Shown here one piece after another: positions 5,724 through 10,001 of a stretch of DNA of 10,001 nucleotides. Under the pieces are notes generated by a model. The model was given only the letters and a program-made list of their open reading frames with translations. It was not told the origin of the DNA and ran no database searches. Source of the stretch: an uncultured Acidimicrobiales bacterium (GTDB lineage Bacteria; Actinomycetota; Acidimicrobiia; Acidimicrobiales; SZUA-35); the NCBI GenBank assembly GCA_938008925.1, contig CALLIQ010000385.1, forward strand, positions 1 to 10,001, in the 5' to 3' direction. How positions within the stretch are numbered: position 1 is the first letter of the stretch; every line of letters begins with the position of its first letter. Both the position numbers and the translations under genes were made by a program.

Positions 5724-6247
5724 TAGAACGGCTCCTCATCGGGTGAATAGGCGGGGGGATTCTGGCGCCCGCCATCGCCGCCGGACGGGCCGAACGACCG
5801 ACCGCCGCCCCCTCCTTGATTGCCTTGCTGACCGCCGCCGGAGTTGCCGCCGCCACCGCCGCCATAGTTGCCGCCGCCTTCGCTGCGCTCGTTGCGCTGC
5901 ACGGAGGCGGTGGCCCAGCGGAGGCTCACGGCGACATCGTCAGCGACGATCTCGACCTTTGAACGCTTCTCGCCTTCCTGGTTTTCCCAGGAACGCTGAT
6001 CGAGTCGACCGGTGACGGTGACTCGCGTGCCCTTGCCGACCGTCTCGGAGACGTTCTCGGCGAGCTGACCCCAACAGGTGACGTCGATCCACGACGTCGC
6101 CTCTTCCCATTCCTGGGTCTGGCGGTTCTGCCAGCGGCGGCTCACGGCGACGCCGAAGTTGGCGACGGCCTGACCGCTCGGGGTGAATCGCAGCTCGGGC
6201 TCGCGGCCCGAGTTGCCGGTAATGGTGACCGCGTTGTCTACAGCCAT
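5723..6247 (-). CDS. ssb: Single-stranded DNA-binding protein
   Basis: SSB coats single-stranded DNA in replication and repair and recruits partner enzymes through its C-terminal tip. From ATG 6247 the protein has 174 residues: an OB-fold domain (about 4-112, with 'NAVTITGN', 'ELRFTPSGQAVANFGVAVSRR', 'WIDVTCWGQLAENV' and 'GTRVTVTGRL'), a Gly/Asn/Gln-rich linker (about 123-160) and the acidic tip 'SPDEEPF', which corresponds to the conserved DDxPF-type end. The frame is open to a start at 6286, but that would overlap rpsF and add 13 unrelated residues. ATG 6247 aligns with the usual N-terminus and has its own GGGAG site. It lies 13 bp after rpsF and its stop overlaps the rpsR start by one base. 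Confidence 0.96.
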   Translation of the reverse strand: MAVDNAVTITGNSGREPELRFTPSGQAVANFGVAVSRRWQNRQTQEWEEATSWIDVTCWGQLAENVSETVGKGTRVTVTGRLDQRSWENQEGEKRSKVEIVADDVAVSLRWATASVQRNERSEGGGNYGGGGGGNSGGGQQGNQGGGGGRSFGPSGGDGGRQNPPAYSPDEEPF

Positions 6248-6252
6248 GCTGA

Positions 6253-6257
6253 CTCCC
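6253..6257 (-). promoter_or_regulatory. Ribosome-binding site that fixes the ssb start
   Basis: On the minus strand GGGAG stands 5 nt before the ATG at 6247. It favours this start over the in-frame upstream one at 6286. Confidence 0.65.
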
Positions 6258-6260
6258 TGC

Positions 6261-6584
6261 TCAGGCCGACGCCCCAGCGAGGCCACGCTTGTGGGCTTCG
6301 CCGAGCGGCAACCGGATGAACTTGTGGCGGATGACTTCGTCCGCGAGCCGCAGTGTGCGGTCGATCTCCACCAGCTCGTTCGGAGCCAGGAACTCGAGGA
6401 CGACGTAGAAGCCTTCGTTGTGCTTCTTCATCTCGTAAGCGAAGCGACGAACGCCCCACTTATCGATCTTCTCGAGGGTTCCACCGGCGTCTTTTGCCAA
6501 GTCGCCGAGCTTGTTGATCTGCACCTGAACAGCCGATTCATCGGTGTCGGGTGTGAAAATGATCATCAGTTCGTAAGCACGCAT
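6261..6584 (-). CDS. rpsF: 30S ribosomal protein S6
   Basis: S6 binds the 30S platform together with S18. The 107 residues show the complete ferredoxin-like S6 fold: 'MRAYELMIIFTPD' as first strand, 'DKWGVRRFAYEMKKHNEGFY' containing the conserved Trp-Gly and Lys-Lys positions, 'YVVLEFLAP', and a C-terminal 'EVIRHKFIRL'. The ATG at 6584 is preceded by the strongest ribosome-binding site in the window (GGGAGGTGAT, 6593-6602). It is the first gene of the rpsF-ssb-rpsR-rplI operon, and dnaB follows after the DnaA-box region. Its promoter should lie in the divergent region upstream. Confidence 0.97.
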   Translation of the reverse strand: MRAYELMIIFTPDTDESAVQVQINKLGDLAKDAGGTLEKIDKWGVRRFAYEMKKHNEGFYVVLEFLAPNELVEIDRTLRLADEVIRHKFIRLPLGEAHKRGLAGASA

Positions 6585-6592
6585 CTGCGTAC

Positions 6593-6602
6593 ATCACCTC
6601 CC
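6593..6602 (-). promoter_or_regulatory. Strong ribosome-binding site of rpsF
   Basis: GGGAGGTGAT on the minus strand is a near-complete anti-Shine-Dalgarno match 8 nt before the rpsF ATG, as expected for a highly expressed ribosomal protein. An ATG 10 nt upstream of the rpsF start is out of frame with it. Confidence 0.75.
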
Positions 6603-6699
6603 TGTGGACCCGACGCTGCCGCCGGGGCCCCCGACGGTCGAGGGCAGGGTTTGATCGTGTGAGCCCCTTCAGAGAAGGTGCCGCGATCAGGACCCCGTG

Positions 6700-6727
6700 A
6701 TGCTAGCGGGGCGGCGAGCCACCCCAA
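6700..6727 (-). promoter_or_regulatory. Possible promoter of the rpsF operon
   Basis: On the minus strand TTGGGG (6722-6727) and TAGCAT (6700-6705) are separated by 16 bp, an acceptable -35/-10 arrangement. Transcription would start near 6693 and leave a leader of about 110 nt before rpsF. A palindrome lies directly upstream of the -35. Confidence 0.35.
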
Positions 6728-6728
6728 C

Positions 6729-6746
6729 TGGTGTGATTCACCACAC
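6729..6746. promoter_or_regulatory. Palindromic possible operator
   Basis: The stretch contains two nested inverted repeats, TGGTG-5 bp-CACCA (6729-6743) and GTGTG-6 bp-CACAC (6731-6746). Its place just upstream of the proposed rpsF -35 would suit a dimeric regulator. No specific family is assigned. Confidence 0.3.
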
Positions 6747-6758
6747 TAGAGACGGCCT

Positions 6759-6769
6759 GTGACAGTCAC
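6759..6769. repeat. Short perfect palindrome GTGAC-A-GTCAC
   Basis: Two 5-bp arms face each other around a single A in the divergent promoter region. It may be another regulator-binding half-site pair; function not assignable. Confidence 0.3.
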
Positions 6770-6855
6770 CTTTGGAGCGCTGTCGCACTCCCGGCTCCGC
6801 CGACCCGACTCGAATGCTCACCGCTGTCGGCCTCCGGCCGAACCACCAGCTCGCG

Positions 6856-6956
6856 ACCCCGGTGGCGGAGCGGTTGGCCGCCAGATGTGGCGGGGAAGCG
6901 CTCCACGACGTGAATGTGGCGGCGGATCGCTCCGCGACAGGCTCCGCCACCGGGGT
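6856..6956. repeat. 16-bp perfect long-range inverted repeat enclosing small hairpins
   Basis: ACCCCGGTGGCGGAGC (6856-6871) is the exact reverse complement of 6941-6956. The 69-nt interior holds a CCGCCA-GATG-TGGCGG hairpin (6878-6893), a CCAC/GTGG pairing (6903-6906 with 6916-6919) and a GCGGA-TCGC-TCCGC hairpin (6922-6935). The predicted shape is therefore a branched, cloverleaf-like structure in either strand. High GC raises the chance of small hairpins, but a perfect 16-bp stem is not expected by chance. Confidence 0.7.
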
Positions 6957-6973
6957 TCGCCGACCCTGTCGCG
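6933..6973. repeat. 9-bp inverted repeat that competes with the 16-bp stem
   Basis: CGCGACAGG (6933-6941) and CCTGTCGCG (6965-6973) pair perfectly. The element overlaps the right arm of the 16-bp stem, so the two foldings are mutually exclusive or nearly so. Confidence 0.6.
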
Positions 6974-6999
6974 CCATCACCGCGCCGGGGGCCGCGTTG

Positions 7000-7005
7000 T
7001 AGCAT
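7000..7005 (+). promoter_or_regulatory. Possible -10 element of the Hsp70 fusion gene
   Basis: TAGCAT fits TANNNT and would start transcription near 7012, giving a leader of about 45 nt with a ribosome-binding site. No -35 hexamer is evident at the right distance. Confidence 0.3.
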
Positions 7006-7044
7006 CGCCCCGCGACGCCTGGCGGCGATCGGCGGCATCGAGGG

Positions 7045-7051
7045 TAGGAAG
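7045..7051 (+). promoter_or_regulatory. Ribosome-binding site supporting a TTG start
   Basis: TAGGAAG lies 5 nt before the TTG at 7057. The frame has an in-frame TAG stop at 7045-7047, so translation cannot start further upstream. Confidence 0.6.
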
Positions 7052-7056
7052 ACGCG

Positions 7057-9771
7057 TTGACATACCGCTTGGGGATCGATCTCGGAACCACGTACACGGC
7101 CGCAGCCGTGCACCGCGACGGCGTCACGCGCCTCGTGCCCCTCGGTCTTCGCCAACCGGAGATTCCCTCGGTGGTCGCCGTGACCGACGATGGCGTTCTC
7201 GTCGGTGATGCAGCCGAGCACCACGCTCGCCACGCGCCGAGCACGCTGATCCGGAACTTCAAGCGTCGCTTCGGCGACCCGACCCCCATCGTCGTGGGTG
7301 GCAAGCCGTGGTCGCCCGAACGCCTGTCCGCCGAGATCTTGCGAATGGTCGTCGAACGCACCGGCGAAATGGAAGGCGGTCCGCCGTCCTCGATCGTGCT
7401 GACTCACCCGGCGTCCTGGGGCGACTACAAACTCGACGCGTTACGCCAAGCCGCCCAGCTCGCATCGCTCGACTGCCACCTTCTCGCCGAACCGCTGGCG
7501 GCGGCGAGCCACTACGCATCACTCAACCGTCTTTCCGATCGCGCCCGTCTCGTCGTGTTCGACTTCGGAGGCGGCACCTTCGACACTTCGATCGTCGTGG
7601 TCGACGGCGCCGGCTTCGAGAGCATCGGCGAACCGATCGGTCTCGAGCGCCTCGGAGGCGTCGATCTCGACGAGGCGATCCTCTCGTTCGTCTGCGATCA
7701 GATCGACGTCGATCCGTTCACGGTTGGCGAAACCCCAGAGGGCCTCAAGGCGCTCGCTCGACTTCGAGCCGAGTGTCGCGACGCCAAGGAGCTCTTGTCG
7801 TCTGCAGAGTCGTCGACGATTGCGATCAACATCGCTGGCGACGAACACGAGATCGTTCTGACCCGCCCGACGTTCGAGCAGATGATCGAGCACTCGCTCG
7901 AGGCGGCGATGGCGACCGTCGAGCAGTCGCTCGCCAGAGCCGGGCTCACGCTCGACGACGTCGACGCCATCCTGCTCGCCGGCGGCTCGTCACGCATTCC
8001 GGCCGTCCAACGCATGCTCGTCGACCGTCTCGCACGACCGGTTCTCGCTGACGGTGATCCGAAGAACGCCGTTGCCCGGGGTGCCGCCACCATCTCGCTC
8101 AAGACGGTCGTCGAGCCACCGCTCGAGGCCGACACGCCCGTTGCCCCGGCGCCGCCGATCGTCTCGCCACCCACACGCGTCGAGGCTCCTCGCCTCCCCG
8201 AGGGGAACGTCCCCCCGTCCCCGCCAGTGAATGGTCCGACCGAGGCGACACCAGCGACCCTTCACGAGGTTCCGGACCTGAACCCAACGGAGGTGCAGGA
8301 GCCTCCGTCTTCGACATCACCGAGACGGACGCTCACGATTGCGGCGGTCGCCGTCGTCGCAGCGATCTCACTCGTCGCGATCGCGGTCGGTGCATCGCTT
8401 CTTCGTTCCGATGACCCGCAGTTGAACACCGAGGCGTCGAGCACGGACGCAACGTTGTCGGCGGCCGTCGCACCGACCGACGGATCTGACGGGAACGAGC
8501 CGGATCGAGCCGAGACCACACAAGCGGACGAAGCCTCGACGACCGAAGCGACCGAACCGACCGATGCCTTCGCCGGCACTGTGGTCACCATCACCGGCCC
8601 TGACACGTCCGACGCAGCTGCAGGAGCGATCCAAGACGCGCTCGACGTCTTCGCAACGGACAATGGCATGACGATCACCTACACGGGATCCGCCGACTTC
8701 ACGAGCGACATCAGGGCACAGGCTGCAGCCGGGAGCCCTCCGGACATCGCTCTCTACCCGAACCTCGGCATCTTCGGTGAGCTGGTCGAGACCGGAACGG
8801 TCATGCCGGTTCCGGCGAGTGTCGTCGACGCGACGGATTGGCCGAGCGCTTTCCTCGACGTCGGCGCGATCGGCGGCGTCCAGTACGCGATGCCGATCCA
8901 AGTCGAGCCCAAGTCCGTCGTTTGGTACCAGCCCGAGGCCTTCGCCCGACGCGGCTACTCCGTCCCCACGACACTCCAGGAGTTCCTCGATCTCACCGAC
9001 ACGATGATCGCCGACGGCGAAACGCCGTTGTGCGTCGGTATCGAATCTGGTCAGGCGACCGGCTGGACGTACACCGACTGGGTCGAGGACATGATGCTGC
9101 GCTCTGCGGGTCCCGAGGCGTATCGGCAATGGATCGCTGGCGACCTCACCTTCGACGACCCGGTCGTGATCGAGCAGATGGCCGCCGTCATCGACCTGTG
9201 GAACACCCCCGGCATGGTCTTCGCTTCAGGCGGCTCGATTGCGTCCACGTCGTTCGCCGACAACGCACAACCGCTACTCGACGGCGATTGCCTCATGCAC
9301 CGACAGGCGAGCTTCTTCGCCTCCTTCTTCCCCGCATCGACCCCGCTGGGCGGCGGCGGCGAAGACGCGGTCGACGCGTTCTACTTCCCTGCGGACACGG
9401 GTCGGCCGGTACTCATCGCCGGAACGGTCGCAGGTGTTCATGCCGACAGGCCGGAGGTGTGGGCCGTGCTCGACTACATGGCTTCGACCGAGTACGCCGA
9501 TGCTCGGCAAGCGGCGCAGGCCGAACGAACCGGCGGAATCTCCGGTTTCTTGTCCGCCGCCGAAGGCATCGACACCGATCTCTACCAACCGATCGAGCGC
9601 TCGTTTCTCGAGATCCTCGCCAACGGCGATGGTCTCCATCCCGACGCATCTGACCTGATGCCACTCGAGGTCGGCACCGGCACGTTCTGGACGGAGGGCA
9701 CAGCGCTTGTCGGCGGCAACAGGACGGTGCCAGAAGCGGCTGCCAACATCGCCGCGAGCTGGCCGAGGTGA
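7057..9771 (+). CDS. Transmembrane fusion of an Hsp70-type ATPase domain with an extracytoplasmic ABC solute-binding domain
   Basis: The 904-residue product has four parts. Residues 1-350 are an Hsp70/DnaK-type nucleotide-binding domain: phosphate-1 loop GIDLGTTYT (6-14), a Lys at 69, 'LTHPASWGDYKLDALRQAA', Glu145 in 'LLAEPLAAA', phosphate-2 loop FDFGGGTFD (168-176), and the adenosine motif 'LLAGGSSRIP' (306-315). These ATPase residues look intact. The Hsp70 peptide-binding domain is absent. Residues 352-422 form a Pro-rich linker, 426-449 a single transmembrane helix preceded by Arg423-Arg424 (N-terminus inside), and 450-505 a Ser/Thr/Asp/Glu-rich linker. Residues 506-904 resemble an extracellular solute-binding protein of the UgpB/MalE kind (COG1653-like; 'AQAAAGSPPDIALYP', 'YAMPIQVEPKSVVWYQPEAF', 'TLQEFLDLTD'), with Cys659 and Cys745 as a possible disulfide. 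The start is TTG. No transporter genes are nearby. I infer a ligand sensor whose binding state controls a cytoplasmic ATPase; the role is unproven. Confidence 0.9.
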   Translation: MTYRLGIDLGTTYTAAAVHRDGVTRLVPLGLRQPEIPSVVAVTDDGVLVGDAAEHHARHAPSTLIRNFKRRFGDPTPIVVGGKPWSPERLSAEILRMVVERTGEMEGGPPSSIVLTHPASWGDYKLDALRQAAQLASLDCHLLAEPLAAASHYASLNRLSDRARLVVFDFGGGTFDTSIVVVDGAGFESIGEPIGLERLGGVDLDEAILSFVCDQIDVDPFTVGETPEGLKALARLRAECRDAKELLSSAESSTIAINIAGDEHEIVLTRPTFEQMIEHSLEAAMATVEQSLARAGLTLDDVDAILLAGGSSRIPAVQRMLVDRLARPVLADGDPKNAVARGAATISLKTVVEPPLEADTPVAPAPPIVSPPTRVEAPRLPEGNVPPSPPVNGPTEATPATLHEVPDLNPTEVQEPPSSTSPRRTLTIAAVAVVAAISLVAIAVGASLLRSDDPQLNTEASSTDATLSAAVAPTDGSDGNEPDRAETTQADEASTTEATEPTDAFAGTVVTITGPDTSDAAAGAIQDALDVFATDNGMTITYTGSADFTSDIRAQAAAGSPPDIALYPNLGIFGELVETGTVMPVPASVVDATDWPSAFLDVGAIGGVQYAMPIQVEPKSVVWYQPEAFARRGYSVPTTLQEFLDLTDTMIADGETPLCVGIESGQATGWTYTDWVEDMMLRSAGPEAYRQWIAGDLTFDDPVVIEQMAAVIDLWNTPGMVFASGGSIASTSFADNAQPLLDGDCLMHRQASFFASFFPASTPLGGGGEDAVDAFYFPADTGRPVLIAGTVAGVHADRPEVWAVLDYMASTEYADARQAAQAERTGGISGFLSAAEGIDTDLYQPIERSFLEILANGDGLHPDASDLMPLEVGTGTFWTEGTALVGGNRTVPEAAANIAASWPR

Positions 9772-9792
9772 CGCCGGCCAGGGTGGAGCGGG

Positions 9793-9969
9793 TCAGGCGG
9801 ACTCGATGACCTGGTGGGGGTAGTGGAGCATGCAGGTGTCGCACCAGTGCTCCGTGCCCTCGGCGGGCTTCACCTTCTCTTCGGTGTCCCAGGCGGCCGG
9901 GGTCACGTAGATCCGCTGCACCTCGGTCAACCCGCCGACGTCGTCGCTTCCACAGCTCTCACAGGTCAC
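9793..9969 (-). CDS. Small zinc-ribbon-like protein (start may lie beyond the window)
   Basis: A 58-residue frame starts with GTG at 9967-9969 and ends at TGA 9793-9795. It contains two CxxC pairs, CESC at residues 3-6 and CDTC at 43-46, spaced as in a small four-cysteine zinc ribbon, with a strand-like middle ('LTEVQRIYVTP') and 'HWCDTCMLHYPHQVIE' at the end. Aromatic and His residues beside the second pair fit a metal-binding knuckle. The frame stays open to the window edge, so an upstream start is possible, but the first CxxC follows the GTG so closely that this start is plausible. The gene converges with the Hsp70 fusion gene, 21 bp away. Function unknown; small zinc ribbons often bind nucleic acid or protein partners. 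Confidence 0.6.
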   Translation of the reverse strand: MTCESCGSDDVGGLTEVQRIYVTPAAWDTEEKVKPAEGTEHWCDTCMLHYPHQVIESA

Positions 9970-10001
9970 GAGCGCGACGGTACCGCCTCGCGCCCAACCG
10001 T

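Larger units (their letters stand above)
6585..7056. other. Divergent intergenic region between the rpsF operon and the Hsp70 fusion gene
   Basis: This 472-bp stretch has no credible gene; the open frames in it are Arg-rich shadows caused by high GC. It holds the likely promoters of both divergent units, two short palindromes (6729-6746 and 6759-6769), a small CGGCC hairpin near 6827-6840, and two competing longer inverted repeats (6856-6956 and 6933-6973). No tRNA or known riboswitch is recognisable. Confidence 0.6.

Noticed and set aside
6585..7056. tRNA or CRISPR array in the divergent region
   Set aside because: No T-arm consensus or acceptor pairing of tRNA size was seen, and there are no regularly spaced direct repeats.
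7057..7062. TTGACA, a perfect -35 hexamer
   Set aside because: It is the TTG start and second codon of the Hsp70 fusion gene, and no -10 element lies 16-18 bp downstream.
6766..7407. Long minus-strand open frames overlapping the start of the Hsp70 fusion gene
   Set aside because: They are Arg/Gly-rich, share no family motif and run antisense to the clearly coding Hsp70 domain; they arise from high GC.
9759..9781. CTGGCC/GGCCAG inverted repeat at the end of the Hsp70 fusion gene as a terminator
   Set aside because: The stem is only 6 bp with an 11-nt loop and no T tract follows on either strand, so an intrinsic terminator is not supported.

Overview
The window looks like chromosomal DNA from a high-GC actinobacterium, most likely of the class Acidimicrobiia (Ilumatobacter-like). 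The grounds are the strong C/G bias at third codon positions, GTG and TTG starts, the actinobacterial order rpsF-ssb-rpsR-rplI-dnaB, and DnaA boxes of the TTGTCCACA type. The class is inferred from overall character, not from a marker comparison.

Left part (1-2500, + strand): the 3' end of a DUF3179 gene; a membrane-anchored protein with a four-cysteine extracytoplasmic domain, whose stop codon lies inside a 16-bp tandem repeat; a 250-bp spacer with several perfect hairpins and an intrinsic terminator facing the minus strand, so possibly a small minus-strand RNA; and two small membrane proteins of unknown function. The second ends stop-to-stop against a three-helix membrane protein on the minus strand (2501-2914).

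Middle part (2992-6584, minus strand): a compact replication and translation operon, transcribed rpsF, ssb, rpsR, rplI, then dnaB. The first four genes are tightly packed with TAATG and TGATG overlaps. The 297-bp gap between rplI and dnaB holds a striking DnaA-box cluster: two inverted pairs, one direct pair and an A-rich tract. It is a candidate replication origin or a DnaA-controlled dnaB promoter region. S18 lacks zinc cysteines and has a long acidic tail. DnaB ends in a glycine-rich tail with an acidic-Phe tip resembling the SSB tip.

Right part (6585-10001): a 472-bp divergent intergenic region with palindromes, a 16-bp perfect long-range inverted repeat and a competing 9-bp one. It is followed by a 904-residue + strand protein that joins a cytoplasmic Hsp70/DnaK-type ATPase domain, through one transmembrane helix, to an extracytoplasmic ABC-type sugar-binding-like domain. 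This fusion is the most unusual item in the window and may be a ligand-sensing chaperone-fold receptor. A small minus-strand zinc-ribbon protein, too short to stand out by length, closes the window.
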